From a virus: 64,000 nucleotides of DNA. Within the stretch, counting starts at the first letter, position 1; every line of letters begins with the position of its first letter. Where the stretch lies: positions 108,362 through 172,361 of IMG/VR virus record IMGVR_UViG_3300030329_005813. One strand, given 5' to 3'. Made by a program: the position numbers and the translations under genes. The notes under the pieces were generated by a model. That model worked only from the letters and a program-made list of their open reading frames with translations, was not told the DNA's origin and made no database searches. Of the stretch, positions 21,301 to 28,829 are shown one piece after another.

Positions 21301-22548
21301 TACAGGACCAGCGGGTGGTTCCTCTATTGACTCGTCAACAGTAGGACTAAACTGTATTGACTCTATTAGTGCAACCGGAACGCACACTAAAGTTTTAATT
21401 GGCATTAAGTTCCTTAAAGGAACATCATATTCTTTTGCGGCTGCTTCATTTAAAACAGTTTGTCTAGTGGACGCGTCAAGAGGAGTTTTTTCAAAATTTT
21501 CTAATATTAATTCAACACCCGAAACTTTTTGTGCCTCAAGAAACGCTTCTCTGCTAGTGATATCATTCAATATTGATATGTTTGTTTCGTTTGATACTAC
21601 AGTTACGCAGTACTCACAAGTTTTTCTATTTAAAAATACCTCTCCGTGCCCATTGGTTCTCCAATTTGGCACTGGAGCGCTAGCATTTGGGATACATACC
21701 GGGCATTCTTCTGGAACAAAAGGCGCCTCGGATGTTGCACAAGGCCCAACTGCATTGCCGGCAGCTAAGTTTGCTTGATATTCCTCTTCTGATAAGCCAA
21801 ATGTGCCGGCTGGTGCCGCACTATCTTCAAATGTATTTACTTCAAATTCATATTCTTCACCGGTGCCGCGTGCAATACCCGAACCCGGTGGGGCGACACC
21901 TCGCTGTCCCGACACCAGTCCTGGACGATGATCTGCTATATGCTCCGCTACTTGAATTAAATATCCTAGCTCGCCGCGGCGATTCCCAACGTGTTCAAAT
22001 TGATATTTGTTTCCATATTGATCAACGCCGCCCGGAGCCCTGCTGTCAGGGTCTCCAAGAAGAGCAAACTTTGGTCCTTGATGATCATTTTGGGACCACT
22101 CATGGACAGTATATTTTTCTACATCTTTAAGATAATTTATAAGATCTTGGTCGGAAGCATAGGACACATAATTTGGCAATACAGTATCTTTTAAATACCT
22201 TACCATTCCCTCCGGATCGCCCCAAATATAAAAATCACAGTCTGAGCCTCCGGGTTTAGCCCATTCAGTTTCGTCGCAGTTATCATATTGATCCTTAAGA
22301 GAGGTTGGACTACCTGTCGATATATTCCAAACTGCGTAATGAGTATTATACCCTCGATCAACGGCGTACTGCGCTATAAATAATAATCTTTCAAGACCTT
22401 TTTTAAAATATTCTAAGGCCTGTGTCTCATCATCGATTCTAATAGATTCGCGAAGACCTGGATCTACTGCATTATAGCCATGCACATCTGAGGAATCACC
22501 GTATATAGGGTCGATTGGATAATCAACTAAAACAAAAGGGTAAGGCAT
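15367..22548 (-). CDS. Giant virion protein (2393 residues), probable baseplate hub/inner tail component
   Basis: An uninterrupted frame of 2393 residues between the hub-spike genes and gp25. No domain can be named with confidence. A markedly hydrophobic or amphipathic stretch at about residues 890-955 (MDGLLEAIIQIAVKVIVVIL, continuing DMILKILLNGICNLLGLLG) is flanked by helical, Asp/Glu-rich sequence. Other regions are Cys-containing (CATSEAPFVPEECPVC near residue 280) or rich in Asn and Tyr. Operon position and size suggest a structural protein of the hub or inner tail; the hydrophobic helix could insert in the host membrane during injection. Tape-measure function is possible but the composition is not typical of one. 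Confidence 0.75.
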   Translation of the reverse strand: MPYPFVLVDYPIDPIYGDSSDVHGYNAVDPGLRESIRIDDETQALEYFKKGLERLLFIAQYAVDRGYNTHYAVWNISTGSPTSLKDQYDNCDETEWAKPGGSDCDFYIWGDPEGMVRYLKDTVLPNYVSYASDQDLINYLKDVEKYTVHEWSQNDHQGPKFALLGDPDSRAPGGVDQYGNKYQFEHVGNRRGELGYLIQVAEHIADHRPGLVSGQRGVAPPGSGIARGTGEEYEFEVNTFEDSAAPAGTFGLSEEEYQANLAAGNAVGPCATSEAPFVPEECPVCIPNASAPVPNWRTNGHGEVFLNRKTCEYCVTVVSNETNISILNDITSREAFLEAQKVSGVELILENFEKTPLDASTRQTVLNEAAAKEYDVPLRNLMPIKTLVCVPVALIESIQFSPTVDESIEEPPAGPVGVVLEAPKIRLMIRQVCEAFRYYGHQYALWSYETGQVIPNFDPNEEIRKLKKFVPVLVSLMNRNGFKLNGPGAAERVEFRFNEEYQVIYGQANEPYCEPVELLWKKEGDNLGGFKDLEPINDPRTMAYIAALPDIVADAGARKPMAWDKFFVKYTFPEITINEVNSPLGSTGVSDDPLHMAAQAVVDKIVSLPDAITAKFSSQVCRDSSSQLDYLNELGDLGGMLSRAQNSANSSLQLGDNIFLKLPELLEQSSNLDELSQNILNKLGQGGLLDLINTAFECLTKGVSLADTQDAVVSAAMKAMDSAYIEKIFTGLSPEMQTRIKNCVTEKGGAPQPPWESGYRTGSYNYNVADLNVGDENATVASQTAQFRPEAQTANVGTIGTASSNMMNADMGLYVDCILENVDTDYLLSEIEKFPGAELIAKILIKSECPPPPIFNPPLDSFMKTLDLDFNRGNAAIEMPEIPKFSTTDNMKSMMDGLLEAIIQIAVKVIVVILDMILKILLNGICNLLGLLGDLASGLFENIPSNNFANSIKDTLSDTGLSSLGIPLPLADDETINKAAADLFGSFSRACTDAESLPSAEESAAFLNEIGLVLTQGEFIDLTEGIAAKEVYDAIGHLVNLRHRSFLCIFPNNAAIEAFFMSLGAMIDPAFRTRTSPGLPVFPEVCSDVSGAEEVDNLRRMLLTNKNLDPALVDSQIKSLKCRAISDIEDLANIAQNGLFADMPPILDDYSDPSCPVPGILPRDPSPEMLPTGPIAVASGPAGAIEGMYSILEQVYIQDLMGPAGFLNMILSDRDGRSLTSHHAFIAFQAIFGIFSPRENTREMLLPETVAKYLEYILKNPGEAHHDAGYKFMNRQFIANGNPDLILSYSNYYPKKNRDWYSFKIKYTASDYNATTLNNRYRMELVESFKYSFDALPPEDEEVEKGKETVVIDTDPGIPLDIVEYIEDELGLDIESVMTAGFPYSSTVPSTQTTGNPDIEAAIYNLRVEIREASQIYNSNKVYVDATNLTLDLHSVNISNAPSNEYAHLENGLLPALREIDVEQIITPDTGQFGGQTYDRTELQNVRDELQTSIDEVIKTVKETINQIKNNTIASSAGLSAQGVVFGKYIEKILRDEWPAATPIMEGAAIAQSFSNIAEICATEMYGYINTSLFNSLASMIGHNNTAFLYGEGGSTFSGNDPVRYAPRKINLDKTHRHPVTGLPEPIDPIAFGGNDVFPSFYMQPPQNRNGWCGIADKMIPEVDACDPKRKNIVDFKQIGKQVMEFHKKIADDPRINQSSHCVLEPPCGKVMRRSTASMIEGLIKSTIRIYITEAVLKGMPSFVKFKADFNEVYDSLLARYITQTLKDGFLQYSVKGFGRRKNDEYYFQFLEQAVQNFGRKLDAGLVEATTEEQEAVDIINGLQGIWKKDPTLTSDKPYANTGEKLKRVMPPSIFREHLANISKGFLNPLNNDNALSIEEARKLKERSWDYFMREVEPYAEIILSRYIKEELAYISGEFSKRIPPEYKTLYEAFLGDSTYGCYGNIDFNTFAKPSSLANPFAVVHNAVNPKISGYAGDSNIFFEKYSNPDAEERLNPMSPSALEPSNESKNRYSPFVLESYIYVEDYDEQYFVNLVAGAANTTAVLSSLRSKYGDLESSGIPKVWRQHVQSRDPHLFGVVKASEWQAWLASKASIFEPLNLQKVDLWQSWSYGLRIVFVPPNKSTESILPKSSNLKELLSTVTSYYPAATRQNNKAFSIGTSNVDENPMSIPLVKSELVMPMGTDLADASWYDSYDGIGGMAPLIQGLVCGPEYKMLFRYCFNMPRIMSVIAVYIINAFPPSIGKAGAEGADGTMEGPYEFPGAWVDTHGRPGQGEDNDGWYKPSGPFAPSEYYGGGLNLSPFAVNFKRWEFKNAFSRTKRIVAHNFMDLYNLENPLYISESLTSTEMEEMLRQDTAPPWPKFNVRLWQKKVDRPYDKDGNLCYDPEDDFTED

Positions 22549-22570
22549 TTAATATATTCCGACTCTATAA

Positions 22571-23515
22571 TTAGTTTGTATTATTATATTTACTATTGAA
22601 TTGCTTCGAACCAATTGCCTCAAGGTTATTGGCTCTAAAGGTTGTAGTATTTGTTCTATAGAGATACATTTCCATGACTCCCTGAGCGTATAACTTGCCG
22701 ATTGATTGTATCGCACTAGCCATAAGATCAAAAGATGGCGTGGTTGGGGTACCAGGGTATGGCCCCATAGAGTTGTGAGTATGGCTTGCTAAAGCTTGAT
22801 TAATTGTTATTAGTTCATTTTCAAGCGTTGATACTTGAGCGGCTAAGTCATCTATTAAGTCCATCATAGCTTTTAAAGTGTTTTTAAGATCTGTTCCTCT
22901 GGGGATTGGCTGTAATTTTTCATCATCATTACCAGCTATTAAATCGACACCTACAGTAGTTTTTATCTCTTCGCCGTGTGAATTCACGGCTCCACGACCT
23001 TCGGTAACAATTTTAATTCCATTTCGACCAACTACTCTTACTTCATCAGCTTTAACGCCAATGGCCGAACGGGCTTCATTCGCGCCGACGTTTCCCTCTG
23101 CTAAATTAAAGTTTTTATCAATATCAGTTAACTGGGAAACATAAATTCTTGCGGCGTCGGAAATTAAATTAGGATCGGCAAATACTTCTGGGTCTTTAGG
23201 GCCTAGGCCAGCAACAATATCAATAGTGCTGGCACCGGTTGAACCCTGGCCACCGTAACCACTAACTAGTGAACTTGGCCTATCTCTTCCTTGGCGAATC
23301 ATAGAAGCACCGTTTGCTATAATTCTTTCGCTTGAGGCGGCTGTAAAGTTAGCAATTGGTTCTGTAATTACACCATTATTTAAACCAGCGAATGACACCC
23401 CAGCATCCTGATCTGAAGATCGTGAGGCGCCATCTTTTACAACTTGTGGGTTTTTATCTAAATCTTGATTATTGCCGCCGGATTGTTTTTCTTGATTTTT
23501 AAAATAATCTGCCAT
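22571..23515 (-). CDS. Baseplate hub/spike-associated protein
   Basis: A 314-residue protein. The N-terminal 80 residues are polar and disordered-looking. The middle contains GVKADEVRVVGRNGIKIVTE, a strand pattern typical of the beta-rich spike region of baseplate proteins, and then NDDEKLQPIPRGTDLKNTLK, followed by a heptad-like helix (LIDDLAAQVSTLENELITIN) ending SHTH. It lies between the peptidase-containing hub protein and the giant 2393-residue protein. A role in the central hub or spike is inferred from context and the strand pattern; no specific T4 equivalent can be claimed. Confidence 0.7.
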   Translation of the reverse strand: MADYFKNQEKQSGGNNQDLDKNPQVVKDGASRSSDQDAGVSFAGLNNGVITEPIANFTAASSERIIANGASMIRQGRDRPSSLVSGYGGQGSTGASTIDIVAGLGPKDPEVFADPNLISDAARIYVSQLTDIDKNFNLAEGNVGANEARSAIGVKADEVRVVGRNGIKIVTEGRGAVNSHGEEIKTTVGVDLIAGNDDEKLQPIPRGTDLKNTLKAMMDLIDDLAAQVSTLENELITINQALASHTHNSMGPYPGTPTTPSFDLMASAIQSIGKLYAQGVMEMYLYRTNTTTFRANNLEAIGSKQFNSKYNNTN

Positions 23516-23527
23516 TTGCTTTATCCC

Positions 23528-24628
23528 TTAGCCTGTAGCTGACTCACTTGATTCTAAATGCAGGCCTGCTTGCATTTCACTCGTGGACCATTTTGAATAC
23601 TGAATATGAATTGGGTCATAGGGTTTTTGCCAATTTCCGCCCCACTCTAATCCAAGCGTTGAAGCAATCTCTGGGATTCCTGATTGAAGCCACATACTTT
23701 TTGGTGAAGTAGATAGTATTACTGTACCGTTGGCCAACTTAGGATTAAAATCTATGGCCATTCCAAAATTATGATAACTTGTACTATTTGATGGACGTGG
23801 ACCACATGTGCCACGACCATTGTGTGTGCAGTCAGACCACTCTGAATACAACTGATCTTGTTCTTCTTCTGAACGAAACCCGCTATTTAGAGTAATTGCA
23901 ATTCCTTTTTGGTCCCAGCAAGTACAAATAAATTTTTTAACCAATTTTTTAAATTCTGGATGCAAATTATTTAAAACTGGGGCATGTGCGTTTTTATTTG
24001 GTATTTCCATATTTTCGTCATAACAGGTCACATCTCCATCATCTTCAAAAAAACTAGCTGCGTAGCTAATGGCTTCGCTAGCAAAAGCGCCAATGGCAGA
24101 AGCTGTAGAACGATTTCTATCTGGTGGACTAAATTTAGACCTTTCTTCTACGCTTACAATAATTCCTTCTTTATCTACTAATACAATGTCTCCAGCATTT
24201 AATGCTCCTTCTGTCCATACTTTATCTGGACTAGTATAGTACGTACCGTGCATACTTAATAGCATTTTATCTCTAGGAGTTATGTCTCCGTTAGCCACCC
24301 TGTTAATATCTGGCTTTTCTATGCTAGCGTGGATCTCTGGGATTCTACAGATTGCAAAAAATCTTTGAGTATTCCACCCTATTCTATCTAAAAAAGTTGG
24401 GGCGGCGCCGGGGCCGGCTGATGATACTTGTCTGGATAGTAAAACTTCTGCACGCATCAGCTTATCGTTGAATGTAGAAGTTCTTTCGTATGCCCTATTA
24501 AGCGCTTGTTTTAGTAGATCTGCGCCCGATGCTCCATCAGAAATTAAAAGATCATCAGGCCTAAATCCTAAACTATTAAGCTCACCGATTTTAAAATCTC
24601 TATAGTCTGGACCGTCACCGTTAGCCAT
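23528..24628 (-). CDS. Baseplate hub protein with M15 (VanY-like) peptidoglycan peptidase domain
   Basis: A 366-residue protein. The C-terminal half is an M15-family D,D-carboxypeptidase/endopeptidase: SGFRSEEEQDQLYSEW, then the zinc motif SYHNFGMAIDF (S-x-H-x-x-G-x-A-x-D) and the terminal WGGNW...DPIHIQY with the third histidine. The N-terminal part (FFAICRIPEIHASIEK and DIVLVDKEGIIVSVEE) looks like an OB/beta-barrel as in hub proteins. It therefore probably acts as the tail-tip peptidoglycan-degrading enzyme, doing the job that the lysozyme domain of T4 gp5 does but with peptide-cleaving chemistry. The start codon ATG overlaps the stop of the upstream small gene by 8 bases. Confidence 0.85.
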   Translation of the reverse strand: MANGDGPDYRDFKIGELNSLGFRPDDLLISDGASGADLLKQALNRAYERTSTFNDKLMRAEVLLSRQVSSAGPGAAPTFLDRIGWNTQRFFAICRIPEIHASIEKPDINRVANGDITPRDKMLLSMHGTYYTSPDKVWTEGALNAGDIVLVDKEGIIVSVEERSKFSPPDRNRSTASAIGAFASEAISYAASFFEDDGDVTCYDENMEIPNKNAHAPVLNNLHPEFKKLVKKFICTCWDQKGIAITLNSGFRSEEEQDQLYSEWSDCTHNGRGTCGPRPSNSTSYHNFGMAIDFNPKLANGTVILSTSPKSMWLQSGIPEIASTLGLEWGGNWQKPYDPIHIQYSKWSTSEMQAGLHLESSESATG

Positions 24629-24932
24629 CTTCGGATACCTCTTCCGAGTCGCCCGATTCCTGAAGTAGGTTAAAAATATCTGCTTTATCTGCGTCGGTTA
24701 GGCCAGTTTCGCCACTCTGTTGTTTGTGAATTAGAGTTGATATTTTTACTAATTGCTCATTAGATCTCTGAAGAGTTTCAACATATTTAGCGGCCACTAA
24801 ACCAACTTGTCGATGATTTTCTTCATTCTTGCCCAAAAAACGAATGACATCATCAAGAAGCTCCCGGGTAACCTCTCGATCATCTTCTATGTTTGTTATG
24901 GCTTTTTCAAGATAGTGATCTAAATTTTTCAT
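24621..24932 (-). CDS. Small acidic helical protein of the baseplate operon
   Basis: About 103 residues from MKNLDHYLEK. I chose this ATG rather than the one 18 bases upstream because it overlaps the sigma-factor stop as ATGA and has GGGGATAT before it. The protein is nearly all helix (EKAITNIEDDREVTRELLDD, ENHRQVGLVAAKYVETLQRS) with an acidic tail. No family is recognised. It could be a baseplate assembly chaperone or a partner of the sigma factor; context alone cannot decide. Confidence 0.65.
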   Translation of the reverse strand: MKNLDHYLEKAITNIEDDREVTRELLDDVIRFLGKNEENHRQVGLVAAKYVETLQRSNEQLVKISTLIHKQQSGETGLTDADKADIFNLLQESGDSEEVSEDG

Positions 24933-25669
24933 ATATCCCCAGAATTCCACTTAATTCGAAAAGTTCTATACTTGACTCTCATTTTATTTAGATTGTTAAC
25001 CACCTGTTTAGTATTGAGGCCAGTTATTTCTCTCAGGTATAAATAAATAGCTTTCTTATTAAAAATTTCTATGTCATCACAGCTTTCCATAAGAATTTTA
25101 ACAGCTGAAAGAACCTTTCTTTCATTTTCTTTCATCTTGTCGTGTTCCCAAGAGTTAACCTCTTGTTCAAGAAAATGCCAAAATTCTTTTGATATACGAT
25201 CTTTAAAATAAGGATTACTGGTTGAGATGTGCTTTAACTCCAGCTCTTTGGGTAATCCAGATATTTCTATTTCTTGCCTATTTTGTTTAGCTTTTCTTTT
25301 AACTTTATGAATAAACCAGTTTTTTGTGATGACACTAAAATAAGAAAAAGCCTTTGAGCCTTTGTTGACATCGTATTTATCAAGAATAGTTATTAGCCAA
25401 ATTTTACACTCGTCTCGCAATGAGTCAATATTTGGTAATGTAGTAAACTTATAAGTAAATACGATTTTATCAACCATTTCGTCAAAGGCTGGGCCGATAT
25501 AATTTCTATACAGTTCCGTTCTTAATCTTATATCATCTGTCGCCACATACTTTAATATAGCGTCTTCATGAACTTGAGTAAAATATTGTCTAGATTTGGA
25601 ACCGGATCTGCGCCGGGATCTTTTTTTCTTCGGCGGATCCTTCTGGGGTGGGTTCGGGTTCTTGTCCAT
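24929..25669 (-). CDS. Late-transcription sigma factor, T4 gp55-like
   Basis: A 246-residue protein. A basic N-terminal tail (KKKRSRRRSGSKSR) precedes a sigma region-2-like core: LYRNYIGPAFDEMVDKIVF, RDECKIWLITILDKYDVNKG and SKAFSYFSVITKNWFIHKVK, the last closely resembling the -10 recognition helix of T4 gp55 (AYFTQIIYNSF type). The C terminus is a helical segment with a possible HTH (YLYLREITGLNTKQVVNNLN). gp55 replaces sigma70 to read an 8-base -10 element at late promoters. The gene sits between tail and glycan genes, and its first 80 bases overlap the 3' end of the upstream membrane-protein gene in another frame. It probably reads the ACTATTTATAAG-type motif found throughout the window. 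Confidence 0.85.
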   Translation of the reverse strand: MDKNPNPPQKDPPKKKRSRRRSGSKSRQYFTQVHEDAILKYVATDDIRLRTELYRNYIGPAFDEMVDKIVFTYKFTTLPNIDSLRDECKIWLITILDKYDVNKGSKAFSYFSVITKNWFIHKVKRKAKQNRQEIEISGLPKELELKHISTSNPYFKDRISKEFWHFLEQEVNSWEHDKMKENERKVLSAVKILMESCDDIEIFNKKAIYLYLREITGLNTKQVVNNLNKMRVKYRTFRIKWNSGDI

Positions 25670-25979
25670 TCACGTCATCCTCTTCTATGTCTTCTTCTGT
25701 GAGATATATAATGTCTTCAAATTTTTCTAATTGCTGAACAACACTTTCACCGTGTTGCATTAAATTATGCAAAGTTACATCGCCATAAAATGTTTCTAGT
25801 TCGTATACTGACTTGATATGTGATGTAAAATTTTCAATAATATCAAGCAAATCGTTTAAGTTTTCAGAAAAAAACATAAGTTTTTTTGTAAGATTCGACA
25901 AATACCAAAGAAAAAAAACATTAATCAATATAGAAAATAATAATATTACGCTTAGAATCAATATTAAAACGTTACTCAT
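25590..25979 (-). CDS. Small membrane-anchored protein
   Basis: A 129-residue protein with a strong N-terminal transmembrane helix (residues ~4-26, ILILSVILLFSILINVFFLW), a helical cytoplasmic segment with coiled-coil character (LSNLTKKLMFFSENLNDLLD), and an acidic, Pro-rich tail. Its start overlaps the stop of the zinc-ribbon gene; its last 80 bases overlap the sigma-factor start in a different frame. Function unknown. Confidence 0.7.
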   Translation of the reverse strand: MSNVLILILSVILLFSILINVFFLWYLSNLTKKLMFFSENLNDLLDIIENFTSHIKSVYELETFYGDVTLHNLMQHGESVVQQLEKFEDIIYLTEEDIEEDDVNGQEPEPTPEGSAEEKKIPAQIRFQI

Positions 25980-26235
25980 TAAAATACTCTTTTGTTAAAT
26001 TTTCTTTTTCTTGTTTTACTTCTTCTTTCGTCCGCTCTATAAAATCATTTGTGATTTGGCCTACGGGAAGATTGTCTTGTTTTTTTACTGTACTAGTATT
26101 AAATGGTGTAGAATAATCTCTTTGAAGTGAATTTTTTACTCCACACAACTTACAATCCGAAACAACCTCTGAGAAAGAATGAAATATACTCATTGTTTCC
26201 GAACAAGAGGCACATTTATATACATAAGTAGGCAT
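25972..26235 (-). CDS. FmdB-like zinc-ribbon protein
   Basis: An 87-residue protein starting MPTYVYKCASCSETMSIF, the standard opening of FmdB-family putative regulatory proteins, with two zinc knuckles (CASC near residue 8 and CKLC near residue 28). The C-terminal half is helical and charged (ERTKEEVKQEKENLTKEY). Small zinc ribbons of this type are common in T4-like phages, often near the sigma factor or DNA-processing genes. Role unproven. Confidence 0.8.
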   Translation of the reverse strand: MPTYVYKCASCSETMSIFHSFSEVVSDCKLCGVKNSLQRDYSTPFNTSTVKKQDNLPVGQITNDFIERTKEEVKQEKENLTKEYFNE

Positions 26236-26238
26236 TAA

Positions 26239-26439
26239 CTAGTATTCTTCTATATTTTCTTCATTTGGAATTCTCACAACAGGTGGATTTAAAATCTTTA
26301 AGCCATCCGTCGAGCTAATAAACTCAAAATCTTTAAGCACCGGAACAATATCAGATTGCTCCAAAAGTGACTTCTGTAAAGCCATCATTAAGGCGCCTAG
26401 GGCCTGATCTGATAAATTATATGTTTCTGTCTCACTCAT
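26239..26439 (-). CDS. Small helical protein
   Basis: 66 residues from MSETETYNLSDQALG. This ATG has an excellent AAGGAGAG site and its start overlaps the end of the dehydrogenase gene, whereas the longer frame would run deep into it. Residues 8-25 form an amphipathic helix (LSDQALGALMMALQKSLLEQ). No family recognised. Confidence 0.65.
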   Translation of the reverse strand: MSETETYNLSDQALGALMMALQKSLLEQSDIVPVLKDFEFISSTDGLKILNPPVVRIPNEENIEEY

Positions 26440-27301
26440 TTGTACTCTCCTTAATAATTGCTCTTCCGAGCAGTTTTTCCCAGTCTTTCTCTGGTCTAAC
26501 ATTTAGATTAGTTTTCCAAGCTCCATCTAGCACAGATGGTTCAACACCAATAGATCGAGCGTGACTCATCATTGCTTGGATATCCTTTGGAAAACAGCTT
26601 CCCCCAAAACCAAACTTGCCATCTGGTCCGGGTACAGATACGTGTGAGTGTCCTATGCGGCCATCACGCACAAATCCGTCTACTGCAACATTCCAATCAA
26701 CATTGCTTTTATCTGCTATCAGTCTCATTTCGTTCATAAACGAAACCTTGGTCGCAAAATAACAGTTATTCATATACTTAATAAACTCTGCTGTTTCAAA
26801 GTTTGTTTGTATAGTTGGTGTAGAGCCTCCGAATCTAATGCGAAAAAGCTCAGCCACCTTACTTGTATTTTTTGATTCTCCACCAAGAATAAATCTGGCT
26901 TGATTAATAAAATCAAACTTTGCCGATCTTTCTGTTAAGAATTCCGGATTGAACACAAGAGTTATATTGCTATATTTTCCCTGAAATGCTCTTGTTGTTC
27001 CTGGTATGACTGTTGAACGCACCAGGACGACACTACCATCTTTTGTCCCGTGCGCGTCTACTTCGCCAAGAACACTTTCTAAGATCGAAAGGTTGATGGA
27101 GCCATCAACATTTGATGGGGTAGGCACAGACAAGAAAATAAAATCTGACTCATCCAATACTTCGTCTAGACTGTGCGTTGACTTGGCTGGATTTTTATCA
27201 AAGATTCTTAACTTAGCCTGATCAAATCCAGTCTGTGGTGAAAACCCATAAGCAACTGAGGATCCGACAAAACCAAAACCAATGATCCCAATATTAATCA
27301 T
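26432..27301 (-). CDS. UDP-glucose/GDP-mannose dehydrogenase family protein, short form
   Basis: 289 residues. The N-terminal Rossmann domain (IGIIGFGFVGSSVAYGF) and central helical domain are present, with the catalytic cysteine in FGFGGSCFPKDIQAMMSHA. Standard enzymes are 390-450 residues and have a C-terminal UDP-binding Rossmann domain, which is missing here because the gene ends soon after the central domain. It may oxidise a nucleotide sugar as a compact form, or act on another activated sugar. It is the last gene of the glycan cassette and overlaps its neighbours by a few bases. Confidence 0.85.
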   Translation of the reverse strand: MINIGIIGFGFVGSSVAYGFSPQTGFDQAKLRIFDKNPAKSTHSLDEVLDESDFIFLSVPTPSNVDGSINLSILESVLGEVDAHGTKDGSVVLVRSTVIPGTTRAFQGKYSNITLVFNPEFLTERSAKFDFINQARFILGGESKNTSKVAELFRIRFGGSTPTIQTNFETAEFIKYMNNCYFATKVSFMNEMRLIADKSNVDWNVAVDGFVRDGRIGHSHVSVPGPDGKFGFGGSCFPKDIQAMMSHARSIGVEPSVLDGAWKTNLNVRPEKDWEKLLGRAIIKESTNE

Positions 27302-28155
27302 TGTAGTTTTTCCTTAAGCTGTTTAAAACAATTCGAAATACCTTCTTTAACATTAATTTTTGGTTCGAACCCTAATTTTTTTAATGGACTCATATTAGCT
27401 TTTGTAAATAATACATCACCTTTTCTTTTTTCTACATAATCAAACTGCACATCTGGGAAGTATTCGTTAACGATATCTTTCATTTCATTGAGTGAAATAT
27501 TGCTACCCGTACCAACATCATAGTGACGACCATTAAATGCTCCTTCGTATTCCATAGCAAAAATATTAGCTGAGACAACATCACTTTTATGAGCCATATC
27601 TCTACGTTGCTTGCCGTTACCAGTAATAAAAGGATTTTTACCTTCGCGGATATATCGCATCCAGTTAGCTACAGCTGTAGCATATGGACTATCTGCTTTT
27701 TGGTCAAAACTATATACATTAAAATAACGTAGCGTTACCGTATCAAGATCATACAAATCTGAATATAATTTAGTTTCTAGTTCGGACGTTAGTTTTTGTA
27801 ATGCGTATGGACTTGCGGGGCCGTCGCCATTACCCACAACAGATGAGGATCCAGAATAAATAAATCTTTTAACATTTTTTCTTTTGGCAAAGTCTAACAT
27901 TATACTTGTTGATAAAACATTATTCATCATAGTATGAATTGGCTGCTCTACACTATATGCAACGCGTGGAATACATGCTAGATGAAAAACATAATCAAAA
28001 TCATATTGTTCCAGTTTTTCTAAGCCATTTAAAATATCCCATTCGCTATTGTCCTTGTAATCAATTCCTACAACATTGTGTCCCATTGACACAAGTCTCC
28101 AATACAAGGTGCTTCCTATGTAGCCGCGATGGCCAGTTACTAAACAATTAGCCAT
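27298..28155 (-). CDS. NAD-dependent sugar epimerase/dehydratase (SDR family)
   Basis: 285 residues. NAD-binding GHRGYIGSTLYWRL (G-x-x-G-x-x-G), SSS motif in FIYSGSSSVVGNG, and the catalytic Y-x-x-x-K in SPYALQKLTSELE mark an extended short-chain dehydrogenase like GalE or related nucleotide-sugar epimerases. Full length for the family. It overlaps the dehydrogenase gene downstream (ATGA type), implying coupled translation. Substrate cannot be read from sequence; a UDP- or GDP-sugar is likely given the neighbours. Confidence 0.9.
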   Translation of the reverse strand: MANCLVTGHRGYIGSTLYWRLVSMGHNVVGIDYKDNSEWDILNGLEKLEQYDFDYVFHLACIPRVAYSVEQPIHTMMNNVLSTSIMLDFAKRKNVKRFIYSGSSSVVGNGDGPASPYALQKLTSELETKLYSDLYDLDTVTLRYFNVYSFDQKADSPYATAVANWMRYIREGKNPFITGNGKQRRDMAHKSDVVSANIFAMEYEGAFNGRHYDVGTGSNISLNEMKDIVNEYFPDVQFDYVEKRKGDVLFTKANMSPLKKLGFEPKINVKEGISNCFKQLKEKLQ

Positions 28156-28829
28156 TATTTATCTCCTTTTAATTTCTTATCATAACTTTGAACCTGCTCA
28201 GAATCTTTAGTCCTGTTCGATTCGTGAATCCTATACTTATAAAGGGGTAGGGGTAAATTGTATACCTTATACTTTTCTTTAAATCTTCGGATCATTTCGT
28301 GCCCCTCCCTCATCTTATAATCCTCATCATAAAAACCAACGTCACATAAAGACTCATATGTAAACATAATGCCACACGCAACAAACTCTTTTTCTGCGCT
28401 ATGACGACTCATAAGTTGACCCGTATTGTCAACTTTAAAATAATCGCAAGCAACGGCCTGACAGTTCATTTCTGAATTCATAATTCTAGGGCCGGAGTTC
28501 ATATCAAGAAATGTGGACAGCATATAGAGAAAGTGGCGCGAGACATAATCATCGGAATCAATCCTAACAAAATACTGTCCTAAACTATTTTGCAGTATTT
28601 TGTTTAGAGACGATGGTAGTCCCAAATTCTTTTCGTTATTAATCAATCGAATATTAAGGTGGTCTGAAAAAATATTACATACATCTTCCAGTCTTTCTTC
28701 CGGATCATCGTTGACTAAAATAATTTCAAACTTATCTTTTCCTATCGTTTGGTTAACAAGGCTTCGTAAACATCGATGAAGCCATCTTTTTTGTTTATAA
28801 CAGCTGATCCCTACTGTAATTTTATACAT
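28155..28829 (-). CDS. Glycosyltransferase family 2
   Basis: 224 residues with the GT-A fold opening [31 protein letters not shown], and the DxD metal motif in VRIDSDDYVSRHFL. The C terminus (MREGHEMIRRFKEKYKVYNL, YRIHESNRTKD) matches small inverting GT2 enzymes. The last residues of the upstream dehydrogenase overlap its start. Likely adds a sugar in the same glycan pathway. Confidence 0.87.
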   Translation of the reverse strand: MYKITVGISCYKQKRWLHRCLRSLVNQTIGKDKFEIILVNDDPEERLEDVCNIFSDHLNIRLINNEKNLGLPSSLNKILQNSLGQYFVRIDSDDYVSRHFLYMLSTFLDMNSGPRIMNSEMNCQAVACDYFKVDNTGQLMSRHSAEKEFVACGIMFTYESLCDVGFYDEDYKMREGHEMIRRFKEKYKVYNLPLPLYKYRIHESNRTKDSEQVQSYDKKLKGDK

